DNA of 64,000 nucleotides, taken from positions 177,564,504 to 177,628,503 of the forward strand of contig CM030368.1 in assembly GCA_017893485.1 (NCBI GenBank). Reading direction: 5' to 3'. Made by a program: the position numbers and the translations under genes. Position 1 is the stretch's first letter. Each line of letters opens with the position of its first letter. Below, piece by piece: positions 44,950 through 56,204 of the stretch. Source of the stretch: Hemerocallis citrina (Eukaryota > Streptophyta > Magnoliopsida > Asparagales > Asphodelaceae). The notes under the pieces are model-generated. The model was not told where the DNA came from, searched no databases, and saw only the letters and a list, made by a program, of their open reading frames with translations.

Positions 44950-45480
44950 GCACAGTGGGCCCCACTATTGTAGCTGTCTCCTTTCTCCTTCTCTCCTTTG
45001 CCACGTGTCGAAAGCACACAAGCGGGCACAGTGGGCCCGCACCTACAGCCACTGTCCCCCCTTCCTCCCTCCGCCACATGGTGGTCACTGTGCGAGCCAC
45101 GCGCACGAGGGCCCCATGAGCACGGTGTGTGCTTGCCACACGTTGCCAACGTGGGTCTGTCCCCCACTCAAATGGCAATGGGGACTACCTCGCTATCTCT
45201 CTCTGATACTGGGCCCCACATGGGACCCACATGCTCCTCGGTTCAAATTTTCGTCCGAGAAGCGCGACTCGTTTGCGCAGTCTCTGCCATTTGATCACTT
45301 CGAAAAGCACGCCCCCTTAATCTATGATTATGATCACGACAAACGACGCGCCCAAATTCGATAGGTGCTATTCACGTGCAAACGAAGAGAGAGAGAAGAG
45401 AGTAAAGTGGGTGACGTGGCAAGTGGGCTCTAAAGTGGCACCGCTGTCTCACTGACAGTGGGTCCCACATGGGTCCCACG
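44950..45480 (-). promoter_or_regulatory. GGGCCC-rich region upstream of the antisense gene (G2)
   Basis: GTGGGCCCCAC or related sites near 44954, 45028, 45110 and 45211, and TGGGTCCCAC pairs near 45467-45480, 340-870 bp upstream of ATG 44613. Position and motif agree with G1 (12779-13250) although the surrounding sequence has diverged. Confidence 0.45.
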
Positions 45481-45965
45481 CTCTCCTCTGCGTAGTCGGT
45501 CGTCTGAGGAGAGCGCTTGCTTCACATGCCTGATACCGTTCGATCTTCTCAAAATCCATGCTCCTCTCGATCGACGATCCAAATTAATTCAGGTATTATT
45601 TTAATTCTTTTATTAATTATAATTTCCCAAAAATAGTTACAAATTCGAAAATTAAATTAAAAAAAATTTGAAAATTATTTTAAAAAATCTAAAAAATAAT
45701 TAAAAATTCGGAATATTATTTTAAAATTTGGATTAAAGAATTAAAATTCTGAAAAATGTTTTAAAAATTGGGAAAAATTCAGAAAATTCCCAAAAGTTCA
45801 GAAAACTCACAAAAATCAAGAAAATTCTTTAAAAAATTCTAGGTATTTTACAAAGTCAGAACAACTCCGTTACAGCCCGAGCAAGATTCAAACATCCATA
45901 AGGCTCCAATAAGTTCTGTTAACCGTAAAAATGGGCGAACTACTATTCAAAGGCTGTAAAAACAA
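45481..45965 (+). other. AT-rich block and end of the G2 internal region
   Basis: 45590-45850 is A/T-rich without coding content. AAAGTCAGAACAACTCCGTT at 45853 corresponds to 13697 of G1. No gene seen. Confidence 0.55.
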
Positions 45966-47692
45966 AAAAAGAGTTTCTCTCTCTAGATTTCTAGAGAGAG
46001 AATCTCTCCAAACAAAACCAAAAAAGCAAACTAACTAAAAGCCAGATCGGGGAGGGGGGAGGACTTCCTCGTCCTTTCCACCCTCTTCCCCCTTCCCCCG
46101 ACCACCCACTGTCACCTCTTCAGTGCGGTGCAGTTTAGAATTTTGGGTCTTCCGAGTGGTGGTGTTGGAAAGTGATGGCACGGTGAGGAGCTTCGACACT
46201 ACGAGGACTAGTTCAACGGTGGAGGCGGCACTGCCTGTAGAGGTTATGGGTGCGAAGGGAGGTTTGGTTGACTGTTTCAACCTCGTTCGAGGGTGAGAAG
46301 ATGGGTCTGACGGTGATGGGGGCTCAACGGAGATGGGATTACGAGGGCGAGGAGAAGCGTTCATGGCATCGGCCTCGATTTCAAGGGAGAGGAGATGGGT
46401 TTGACGGTGATGGGCTTTAGCTTCGTTTCGAGCCTCGGCCCTCAGCAGAGGCATGGATGGTAGCCGGTGAGGGCTACCGATCGAGGTTTGGAGGCTACTG
46501 TACTTTGTTAAGATGTGGAGGTGGTCGACAGTGGCGGGCGACGGTGGCCAGATTGGGTCGGGGATGAGGTTAGAGGAAGGAGTTGAGTTTTGTTATTTGA
46601 ATTTCAAATTAGGGGTCGAATTTCAAGTTGCCAGGGCACAAGATGCCAGTGCACTAAATGCTAGCGCACAAGATGATAGGGCACAAGATGCCAAAATACT
46701 AGAAGCCATGGCGGTGGAGGCTCAGGATTTTGGGCTTTCAAATGGAGGAAACCAATGTTTCATGGAACAAGCAATGGTGGAGATAAGGGAAATGTGGTGC
46801 TCGGGTACAAAGGTAGGCAGGGGAGGTACAGAGATGGTGACGGAGAAGAGGTAGAGAAGCTTTCCAAACTTTCGAGGCAAGTGCATAAACTAAAGGGTAA
46901 TAAAACATTTTTTGATGCATGGAGGAACATTGTAAATTTGTGTACAGTTGTGGATGAAGCCGAAGCAAGAGGGCGCTTTGACTTACTTGAAAGTGGAGTC
47001 GAGCATGTCACACCAGATGATCCCTCCAAGGAGCTCAGCTGGCTGGTGGGACAGGAAAAAAGGAAATGGAAAGGCGAGGTGACATCGCATCATTCATTAC
47101 CGTGTCGAAGAGTGTGGACCATTCGGTTAGGGCAAGCGTCTCATTTGATAGGCGGTGGTGTTTGTTGGCAGTGTTCATCAGCAACATCGGCCTGTTGATT
47201 GATAACAACAGAGATTGTTGAGGGCTAGAGTTGACCCAATCGGAAGATGGCATCACAATAGGGTTGGTTTGGCGGATTCACGACAACAGCATCGTTGGGA
47301 GAGGAGTTAGCATGCCAGCAAAGCGATAGTGGTTGTGGTTGTTGATAGGATGAACGTTTGGGGGAAGGTGAAGGGAGTCTCTAGGGTGGAGAGTGATTGG
47401 CATGGATTTTGAATTTCAAATTATATTTTTTGGAATTCAAATTCCATCTGGGAGAATTGGGTGGGAGAATAGGATGCAGATGCCTCGTCTACATATGTTG
47501 TTAGGGGAGGGACTAGTTAGGGATGTAGGCTTAGCTTTGTAATTGTTCTTCACTGTTCCATTTTAGGAATAGTTAGATGTATTCTTTTTGTACTACTTGT
47601 TTCATTAGTTTATTGATTAATAAAGCAGTGACGATGTCACCTTTTTTCTAAACAAACAAACAAACAAACAAACAAACAAACAAACTAACAAA
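45966..47692 (+). mobile_element. Retroposon-like insert with an (AAAC)n tail, unclassified
   Basis: G1 reads straight from 'gtgtaaaag' to 'ttagtcttcaggagtgg', while G2 has 1.73 kb more here. The insert begins with a near-palindrome TTTCTCTCTCTAGA / TCTAGAGAGAGAATCTC. It ends with AATAAAG (47620), TTTTTT and about ten AAAC units (47650-47692), which suggests reverse transcription of an RNA with a tail. The longest frame, 46755-47198, has a Lys/Arg/Glu-rich part (VEKLSKLSRQVHKLKGNKTF) with no recognised domain. It could be a deleted LINE or a retroposed cDNA. The A-rich flanks make the TSD ambiguous. Confidence 0.55.
47650..47692 (+). repeat. (AAAC)n tail
   Basis: About ten AAAC units with one AACT interruption at the right end of the retroposon-like insert. 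Confidence 0.9.
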
Positions 47693-47718
47693 CTTAGTCT
47701 TTGAGAGTGGGGGGCTTG

Positions 47719-48065
47719 TGATATGGGTAAAAATAGGACAAAATCGGGATCATTAATCTTACAACTCTCAGAGGTAAAATAGTAATTTCAATAGATATAG
47801 GACCGATGAGATGAGTTGGGATGTTTTCAGGCCCATCGACCCAATCTAGCCTGTAATAGGGACTGTTACAACAACCCTAACACAAAGAAGTCCAGATTCA
47901 TCGAACCTAGTTTAAACCTTTATTCCTAGGGGGTAACTAATTCTATCCCCCCCATGCGCAATAGAGAGTTTGAAGTCGATCTCATTGTCAAGAGATAAGT
48001 CCAGATTCGATCTTTCATATGGAAGGGATAACCAACTATATATATATCGGAATCAGAAACCAGGA
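47719..48065 (+). repeat. Truncated 3' LTR of G2
   Basis: Follows the polypurine tract GAGAGTGGGGGGCT and begins TGATATGGGTAAAAATAGG. It aligns with 14764-15200 of the 5' LTR up to just past the TATA box (ACTATATATATATC, 48035-48048; CAGAAACCAGG) and then stops matching. The terminal third is missing or replaced. Confidence 0.75.
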
Positions 48066-48156
48066 AAGAAAGAAAGATACAAACTTTGAAGTATTTAACA
48101 TAAATTCTTTTGTACACATTGTTGCTGCTTATTTTGGTATGGGGGCAATCAGAAAT

Positions 48157-48196
<40 letters not shown>

Positions 48197-48402
48197 AGGA
48201 TAAGAAATCAGGAAAGAAAGAATGATACAAACTATCAAGTATTTAACATAAATTCTTAATACACATTGTTGCTGCTTATTTTGGTATGGGAGAAAACAGA
48301 TAGTGAGTTTATATTTTGAATGAAATTACTAAGGATCTGACCTTTGATCGTCGCTGTGAAAAGTGGTTGGAGCTTCTGAGATTGGATCTGGGTCGTTGAA
48401 AG
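48050..48402 (-). repeat. Inverted G-family LTR ends, duplicated, with a (TG)n tract
   Basis: The minus strand reads CCCATACCAAAATAAGCAGC (then AACA) twice (ending near 48128 and 48267), matching the LTR terminus CCCATACAAAAATAAGCAAC (then AACA) of G2 (15418-15441). A unit of about 95 bp (48055-48148 and 48197-48290) is directly repeated around (TG)n at 48160-48195. 48290-48402 read on the minus strand resembles the U5 part of the G LTR (AAGGTCAGATCC, CGACGATC). Probably the end of a minus-strand G LTR rearranged against the G2 3' LTR. Confidence 0.6.
48160..48195 (+). repeat. (TG)n microsatellite
   Basis: About 18 TG units between the two inverted LTR-end copies. Confidence 0.95.
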
Positions 48403-49098
48403 TGTAACGCCACAGAAATTTGAATGTAATATTTTGAATTAATATTTTTTTTAAAATTGATTTATTTAATTATGTTGATTTTTGTGAAATTTTCATTTTA
48501 CACGTGCAAGACACGTGCAAAATTTTTTAAATGCAAGTTTTAAAAATTTGTGTTTCTAAATTAATTATCTTATTTATAATTAAATATAATTTTAATTTTT
48601 GGGATTTTTGTGAATAAGAGAAATTACATTTGAAAATAATTTGAAATAGAGGGGTTTTGTGTAAAAAAAAGCCGTTTGGAGCTAAAATTAGATTTTAAAA
48701 ACTTATTGGCTACATTTGGGGGGCTGGTTTTTTATTAAGAGATTTAAAGGTGGATTAAATCCATATTTGACTGGATTTGATGTGGAAATATTGGAAAAAT
48801 AACTAATTATGCAAATTTGGGATTGTAGGGGTATTTTATTGCAAAAACTCCCACAAAACCCTAATTTTCAGTCCCGACCTCATATAAAAGATGGCATGAA
48901 CTGTGAGTTTCGGCTCACTTTTGCTTTTGGCTATTTTGTTGATTTTGGAGCTTGAGGAGATCTTTTGCATTAGGTGGAGAACACTTTTGGAGTTTATTCA
49001 AAATCTACAAGAGGTGGGCGTCTCTCTAACTCTCTTGTATGTTTATTTCTCTCATGAATGTTGTAGAACCATGCTGGGGATGATTTTTATTAATCTAT
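48403..49098 (+). repeat. 5' part of a third LTR of the A family, cut by E
   Basis: Begins TGTAACGCCACAGAAATTTG. It carries the paired CACGTGCAAGACACGTGCAA block found near the start of A (18500) and, reversed, near the end of C (53050), a TATA box (48883-48890, TATAAAAG) and CCATGCTGGGGATGATTTTT near its end, as in A near 19300. Element E enters at 49099, and the rest lies beyond the window. Confidence 0.75.
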
Positions 49099-49405
49099 TG
49101 TAACTACCGTTTTCGTTCTTTTATTTTTTTTTCATCTTTTGTAATATTTTTATTGCAATTGAATAAAATACTCCAATTTTCTTTCTTGATTATTTCAATT
49201 GAAATTTTGTTCATGAAATTCCCTCATTCTTCTTGTGAGCCATTTTCATGAAGATTCTATTTTTAATTGATAGTGGGTATTTTATTTGAATCCTATTGCA
49301 GCAAATTTCATCTCTTATTGAACCCAAAACCTAACTACAATTGATTCTTGACCCAAACCCGCTATTATTGGATCCTAAACCATTAACCCAACATCCTAAT
49401 TGCAC

Positions 49406-49416
49406 TTTATATATAC
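49406..49416 (+). promoter_or_regulatory. TATA box of the E 5' LTR
   Basis: TTTATATATAC. The 3' LTR has TATAAATA at the same place (61773-61780). Confidence 0.6.
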
Positions 49417-50374
49417 AATCCTATTGCAAACCCTCAATTACACAATTTGAAACCCTAATTAGCCATCATCTCTCTTCTCTCTCTCTTTCTCTCTCCTCGA
49501 CCAAATTTCGATCACCACCTCCGGCTAACTCTGGCGAGCCCCTTCCCCTCTCCTTCGAACCCCGTCAAACACCCTCTTTGTTGAGCCACCCTTCCAACCC
49601 ACTGACATCCCCCGCTACTCCTCCCTTCCCCGTCGACGCCTAAACCCCGATTCCCCCGCTCTGACCTTCTCCCTCCCGAGCTCCAGCATGCCGCGACTAG
49701 TCGACGCCAGGCTCACCCTGCAGTGCCCTGAATTTCCAATATGATATCTCAGAAATACGTGGCACAATTCCCAGCATCAACTTCAATTATAATAGTAAAC
49801 ATAACCAAAAATACTGATAAAATTTTTTCAACCTTTATTACATTAGTTCATTACAAAATACAGCGGAAAGACATACACCTTGAATTACAATCTTTTCTTT
49901 ACGACACATCTTTTACAATTTTACATTAGCCATAACTTCATTCTAACTCAAGCATCCCAATCCAAAGCTAGAAGCAACTACCTGTAAAACATGAGGCTAG
50001 AGATAACCCTAACCACCAAAACTACAGGGGTCAGCCATAACGGTGTGAGTGACACAAAATTAAAATAAATGCGACATAAGTAAAACATGATCATGGTATC
50101 ATAAACAACATGTATCAACAATAAGAATAAATGAAATAAGAAATAACAATAATTAAAACACCAAGTGAAACTAGACTAAGTGTCAAGTGTAGCAAATAGG
50201 AAAACAATATGCATAAAACCAAGTCAAGAGAACATCAATGCTATATGTTGACTCTCTAATGCATACTTATCGGATTCTATGCATCCCACTCTACATAGGT
50301 CCAGTGCAAGCCCTTATCGTTCTTCACCTGAAATGGTTTAATTCCCTACTTATGCAACTAATCCTACTACTATG

Positions 50375-50670
50375 ACTACTATGAGATTTAGACATTCTGC
50401 AAGTATTGGTTTTCGTCATTGGATTACTAAAGCCCAATCCCACTCTGCGGATCATTCTGTGGCACATACGTCCATCGTCTCGGAATACTGTGGCGATTGC
50501 CTCACTCCGCAGGTCATCCTGGAACCCTCATTGCACAAACATTCCATGAGTGTCGCTCTCATCGTCAGAATACTGGAGATCAATCCCACTCCGTAGATCA
50601 TTCTGTGACCCATACATCCATCGTTCCGGAATACTGGGGAATATCTCACACCTTGGATCATCATGGAGTC
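50375..50670 (-). repeat. Degenerate tandem block in solo LTR C
   Basis: GATCATTCTGTG, CATACGTCCATCG and GGAATACTGTGG recur in order near 50450 and 50600, with more worn versions between and after them. A corresponding worn block lies in A (37600-37830). Confidence 0.65.
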
Positions 50671-51057
50671 CATAACTCACGTTTGCACTCATCTCATCAT
50701 ATCTCCATCTAGTGCCTGTCCTTATCTTTGTTAGGTTAATTAATTAATTTACGAATCTCCTAGAGTTGGTGTACCCTACCGGACTTAACTCATCAACTGG
50801 TCAACAATGTGCCTCAACAAGCCAAAACACAATATCTCAACTGCCGGTATACTAGGGTTCCACACACCCTCTAGAGACTCACACTCAACCATCCACACTC
50901 AACTTTTATTAATCAAAACTTTTAATAAAACAACTTGAAAACATATGTTCTGTAGAAAAATAGTGTTTAGAATAGTAAGTTAAAGATCCAAAACATTTAA
51001 AGAATCAACCGTTTAAAGGAACATCGGAATAACTCAGGAAAACATCAGTCAGAGCTG

Positions 51058-51400
51058 TAACAGTCGACTATAAACAACATTCAGTCGACTGTCCAGAGCG
51101 AAAATCCAACACATCAAGAAAATAATTCTAAGTAATGGTAGTCGGCTGTAAAAGTCATCAGTCGACTGTCCAGAGCGAAATCCAAAACTTTGAGAAAATA
51201 ATTCTAAGTAACGGCAGTCGACTGTCCGGAGCGAAAATCCAAAACTTCGAGAAAACATCAAAACAGAGCAGACTCAGTCGACTGTAAAAATGGGAAAGTC
51301 GACTGTTCCGCGTGAAATCTTAAAGCTTCAAAAAAATACAGCAGCCAGGTGGAAACGGTCGACTGTATAAATTGACCGTTCAACTGTCGACCTGTAGACT
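51058..51400 (-). repeat. GTCGAC-palindrome array in solo LTR C
   Basis: CAGTCGACTGTCCAGAGCGA and variants recur about every 73 bp (51080, 51150, 51215), with additional single sites to 51390. Counterpart of 36600-36915 in A, in opposite orientation. Confidence 0.8.
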
Positions 51401-53410
51401 ACAGTTTTAGTTGTGCACATTTCAACCGATACGGAGTTTTACTTTATAAAAATGAATTCTGTGAAAAGCATATTTCTGATATGATCAAATACGACTTGTA
51501 GGATATGTAAGAGTCCAAAAAAAAACAATCAAAACCACTTTGAATTAATAAAAATCACAATTTGTTGATTTACTCCAAATAGAACATGAATTTGTGCATA
51601 TATCAAAATAAGTTTTTAAGAATCAATCATACATCAAAGGAACTTCGTATTATGTTCCAAACCATATTAATACCAAAATAAGTTGAGATATAACCCAAAA
51701 TCTTCAAAAACACACATAAAGATTCAATTCCTTCAAAACAACAATATAGGATATTCATGTAATAGTGTTTGTGCATGTTTGTGCACCAAAGAAAATTCAC
51801 AAATTCATCAATTTAGGAATAAACAAATGTTTAGATTAAATCTTTAATAATTGAGCAGTTCAAATCCAAGTAAAAACTTCATAAAATCACGAAATCTCCA
51901 ATTTAGTCATAAAGCATCAATTCCAAATCTAATTAACACGAATCCAATCCTCAAGACATGATCTTTAATTCATTAGTCCTTCTCAAAATTTCTCAAACTC
52001 ATTCACAATTATTTTCAATAGTTAACTCATGAACATAAACCAATTTAACATTACCATGGCCAAGTTGCATTCCTCCAAACTCATTAATAGTCAAAAAGTT
52101 CATCCTTAATCAATTTAGGCATAACATTCACCATACTCAACTAAATCAGCAATAATTCAAGGAAATAGCCTACTCATGATTTAAAATAGGTTCTTTAACA
52201 ATCTCAAACTATCCACATGTAATTCTACTCATAAATAACTAGGCTATCATAAAAGATCAAATTTTTAACTCATCAATTTATCCAATCCATCATATATGTA
52301 TTCATACCAAACCCTAGCATGCTTTCTAATAGATGAAACACCACATACAACATTCAAAGAACAAAACAAACCAAATGTATCACTCACCTTGTTGAAAAAA
52401 TCGAACGAAGACAAATAAAAAATAAGAAAAGCTCCTCCTTCGCAAAAAATCCAAGATCTTCTCTTTAGAACTCCAAAATAATAAGAAATAAGAAATCCCC
52501 TGTATTGTGCAGCAAAGAGACGGCTGCACTACACCCTAAATAGGACGGAATTAAAGATTCTAGGGTATTTGAATACATTTGCAAAATACTCCCTTTTAAA
52601 TATACCTTTTACATAAATAGATCCCCATAATAGGAAATTAGTGAAAACCAATTTAATTGAGTTCAAAAATAAAAAAATATCCCCCACTAGCATCAGCCGG
52701 CACTTTAGGGAAAACCCAGAAAACAGTTTTGCATTTTTCACCCCTTTAAATAGTAATTTTGCAAAAAGATCATCTTTTATCAAAACTTGTAAAATATATC
52801 AAATGTGTTGAAAAAAAGGTAAACTCTTTACTCCTGAATTAACTAGGCATTATATCCAGCCCAAAAATCCAAAAATCTGGAGATTTCACCCCCATTTGGT
52901 AATTTTGCACAAAAGTCATTCTTTTTGAAATATTTGCAAATAAGTCCAATAATTATCAGAAAAATCTACAAAAATCACAAATAATCTCAAATAATAAATA
53001 ATGAGTTTCCTCAAAATAATTTTTGGCCTTGAAATTTCCAAGACAACATTTGCACGTGTTTTGCACGTGTAAAAAGATAATTTTTAGATAAGCATTTATT
53101 AAATCACCAAAATCATTTTAATTCATTTTCTAATCTCAAAACAGTATTTAAAAATACGGGGTACTACACACCCCGAGTCGCCGCCCTGCGTCGATCCGCA
53201 GCCCTCGCCCTGATCCCTCGCAGCTTGACGTCGCCGTCGAGCCATGACCGCCGACCAATAGCCCCCTTGCTGTTGTGGTGGTTGCTTCTCTTTCTATTGC
53301 TATTGGGTTCTTTTTTGCACGTAATTTGCACGTAGTTCGTGAGTTCATGGGTTTGTTGCTTCGGGATTCCCATCCTGTTTTTCTTGGTATTCAAATTTAT
53401 CGTCTATAAG

Positions 53411-55248
53411 GTAAGTCACCTTTCCTCTTGAATTGAATCTTGTATCAAATTCAATTTTTTATTGAAACTCTTGCAAGTAGATCCAATTGGTTATCGTATT
53501 GTACAATTTTCATCTCTTTTGTTGGGTATATTGAGGGTTTACACGAGCTAACCCTAATATTCTTGACTTCGTGCCTCTGTTGACTCCAAAGATTGAATCT
53601 TTCATGTGTTCATATAGAATTGATAATAGAGTTATTCATATAATTGTCACACAATTAATCTATTGTAGAAACAATTGTAAGGTTGTATGTTTGATTGATA
53701 GATTGATATTTGGTTGATGAAAAATTAATGCATGTATGTGTTCTTAATTATATTTATCATGTTATAATACCCATCATACTGATTATGAAGTTTACTGACT
53801 ATTTGAAGTGGAACCCATCATGTTTAATTAATTTATCTCATCAAGAATAACGAAAAACTTGTATGTTGTTGCTATCTGTATTTTGTCTGTTATTTTTGAT
53901 CCAGTAAATAATCTTAAAATAAATAACTTTTTGAATAAGAGTTGTAGTCCTATGTTTCTAATTTCCAGAACATCTTGAATTACTGAATTCCGAGTTGTGT
54001 AGCAAAAGTTATGATCGTTTTACTACAGCTGTGTTTTTATTTCCAGAATTTCAGATTCTTGTATGATCCTTGTTTAATCAATTAAAAAGTTGATCTAACA
54101 TTATAATATTGCACTGAAAATTTCTAGATTGTTACTTAACTTGTTTAGGAGTCTAATAAATATTTTTAATGATTTTATTATTGAGTTTTTGCTGATTCTA
54201 AAAATGAAGTAACATGATGTCGAATTTCTTCCTGAACATGAAATCTGTAATGAATGGTGTGTTTAACCTAGCTACTGTTGTGGGATTTTGGACTTTAAAT
54301 ATGCGTTGGAACCATGTGAAAGTCTAATTATCAGAATTTCTGATGGTTTCAGTTTTTGATTTCTGTAGTAGTGGAAAATTACATTTTAGTACAGTCCACT
54401 CTTGATGTCCAGAATTTTATATTCCAGATTTTAATAGATTAATTATTTCTATATTGTCGTATTGCATGAATTAAAGTGTGTATGTTGCATTGCATGATCC
54501 TAATGAACCATTGTCATCATTTATCGTCCTATTGTTCTTTCATTGCTACTATCATTCATCTAATATCTTTAGATTGCATATTGTATTGTTGCAATGATAA
54601 AATATTTAACAAGCTGGGGTTTAAGGGATTGACTTTGAGTAGTAAATAATATAGTGACTGTGTCCACCAGTGTTTATCGATTGATTGTGGAGTGCTGACT
54701 ACAACACCGCAATCTTTCGTGGAGTGAATCCGTGATTTAGTGAATCTGTGAACCTGTGAATCCATGAATCAGTGAATCAGTGTATCATTATAATGAATCG
54801 TGCACAATATTGTTATCATATCAGTGTTCACCGTACCGATACATGATCTATAGAATTCACCACCAGGTCTAAACACAACTTGTTTGTATGTAGCAACCAT
54901 GTGGTGAATAAATGGGACGATGAAGTGCTACATTAGTTAGGATTAAAAAGATAATAGACTTAAGGATTGATACAACATCGACATTGTATATTGGACATCA
55001 TTGTTCCTATTGCTTCCGAATATTGTCTAAGCATTATTGACATCGACCATTGAGTATTTTTATTGAACATTGAATCATTGTTTATAGCATTGCATCGATT
55101 ATTATGATATTGATTATTGCTATCGTCCCATGTTATTGATTCCTTTTGACCTTTTGAATTCATTATTATATTGTTATTCCATTGTTCTTTGCTTTCTCTA
55201 CTTGCTGTCAATGACTTTCTCTAAGGACAATTTTTCTCATCTTTTTAG
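53411..55248 (+). other. Candidate leader intron (GT-AG) in the E 5' LTR
   Basis: Donor-like CGTCTATAAG|GTAAGT at 53410/53411, a perfect plant donor. The 3' LTR has CTATAAG|GCAAGT at 62203/62204. Acceptor-like TCTCATCTTTTTAG at 55248. 1838 bp of AT-rich sequence between, behind a GC-rich leader. Homologous sites occur in B and in the solo LTR 8987-11910. Confidence 0.5.
54727..54790 (+). repeat. 8-bp tandem repeat GTGAATCC in the E 5' LTR
   Basis: Eight degenerate units (GTGAATCC, GTGATTTA, GTGAATCT, GTGAACCT ...). The 3' LTR copy at 63518-63590 has nine units, more regular. Confidence 0.85.
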
Positions 55249-55648
55249 ATGAAGTGTTCACAGGTGATCATGGAGAATTACCTGCTGGAATTGGAGAACA
55301 AACCTTCTGAAGATTTAATGCTTTCTAGTTGCTTATTATTTTATTTAACTTATTGTATTGAGACTTGTTATTATTGTGTTTGGATTTATTATTGTATTGG
55401 GCTTATGACCCAAATTTTATTATTTGTTTCCAGACGTTGGATTACTGTATTTGGATATTTCATATTGCTTCATTCCAAGTATTATTGTTTATGAGATTAT
55501 TATTATTGCATGTGCAATTGTTTTGTATTATTATTATTGTTGAGTTGATCGGATAAACAGCTTATGGGTGATGTTAGTTATTCACTGGGCCAGTGTTACG
55601 TGCTCGTATTTTGTATTTTTGTGAAGCGGACCGTGATAAGATTTTTAG

Positions 55649-55660
55649 TGGTATCAGAGT
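55649..55660 (+). other. Primer binding site of E (initiator tRNA-Met)
   Basis: TGGTATCAGAGT, ten bases behind the LTR end, matching the usual TGGTATCAGAGC site for initiator tRNA-Met except in the last base. Confidence 0.9.
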
Positions 55661-56028
55661 CCGGGTTTGGATAATATATCAGTCAAACGTGAATACCGAA
55701 AGAAAGTTTAGCTTTGATTGATATATTAATCAGATTTGTGTTTTAACCGGTTTGACTCAACAGTATGTGCAATATAGAGATTACATGAACAATTGATAAC
55801 AAACAATATGGATACTAGTCTTCCTTTTTGATCTCTTCATATTTAGTTCCTTCATCTCTTATTATCTCTTGTCCTTTCCATTCGTTGATTCCTTATTGGG
55901 TATGATTTCATTCTTTTCATACCAATATTCGTTTGATTCCGGTGTCATCCGTTCTTCTTCTTCCTGCTTGGTACGTCGATCGGTATTGCTTGATCTACAA
56001 TGACATGTCTACAGCTTGGAGCTTTACC

Positions 56029-56082
56029 ATTAGAGTGGCGTAGCGGAAGGGTGGTGGGCCTATAACCCACAGGTCCTAGGAT
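56029..56082 (+). ncRNA. Initiator tRNA-Met 5' fragment embedded in E
   Basis: 54 bases matching positions 1 to about 54 of plant initiator tRNA-Met with about six differences, five of them C to T: ATTAGAGTGGCGTAGCGGAA, GGTGGGCCTATAACCC and ACAGGTCCTAGGAT. The anticodon CAT has become TAT. It stops before the T-arm like the fragment in B (32444-32498), and the flanks also match (ACATGTCTRCAG upstream; TGTTGCTT downstream). Confidence 0.83.
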
Positions 56083-56204
56083 TCCTCTGTTGCTTTGTCC
56101 TGTTAGCCTTCCATCCATGTCTGTTTCTTGTATTTTGCTTCTACTATTGCGATTTTCATCTTGACTTCTTACTAGGCATTATCCTTGTTCACTCCTTTCT
56201 TGCT

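Larger units (their letters stand above)
14764..48065 (+). mobile_element. Tat-type element G2, decayed and split by nested insertions
   Basis: 5' LTR (14764-15441), primer site, gag, protease and RT up to 18450; then a 19.95-kb insertion (18451-38400); then RT, RNase H, aRNH, integrase, tandem repeats, antisense gene, a retroposon-like insert and a truncated 3' LTR (47719-48065). The split falls inside the RT motif AFSGYNQ(M/I)RMFP: the left side ends DAFSGYN*MRI and the right side starts RMFPPDIPK. With its insertions removed the element would be about 11.6 kb. It is the oldest insertion whose order can be proven here. Terminal TSDs are not visible because the 3' LTR is broken. Confidence 0.88.
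49719..53168 (-). mobile_element. Solo LTR C (3.45 kb), A family, minus strand, TSD caccc
   Basis: On the minus strand it starts TGTAGTACCCCGTATTTT (53168) and ends GGGCACTGCA (49719). Flanked by caccc (49714-49718 and 53169-53173). The empty site is intact in the E 3' LTR (GCTCACCCCGAGCCGCC near 61990). It shares with A the GTCGAC repeats, the CACGTGCAAAACACGTGC-like block near its start and a block around 50290-50330 (minus strand) that matches 37900-37960 (TGAAGAACGATAAGGGCTTG). Confidence 0.93.
49099..55638 (+). repeat. 5' LTR of E, interrupted by solo LTR C
   Basis: LTR bases are 49099-49718 and 53174-55638. A TATA-like TTTATATATAC is at 49406-49416. The end reads GCGGACCGTGATA where CA is expected. 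Solo LTR C entered about 310 bp behind the TATA box, inside the GC-rich leader. Confidence 0.9.
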
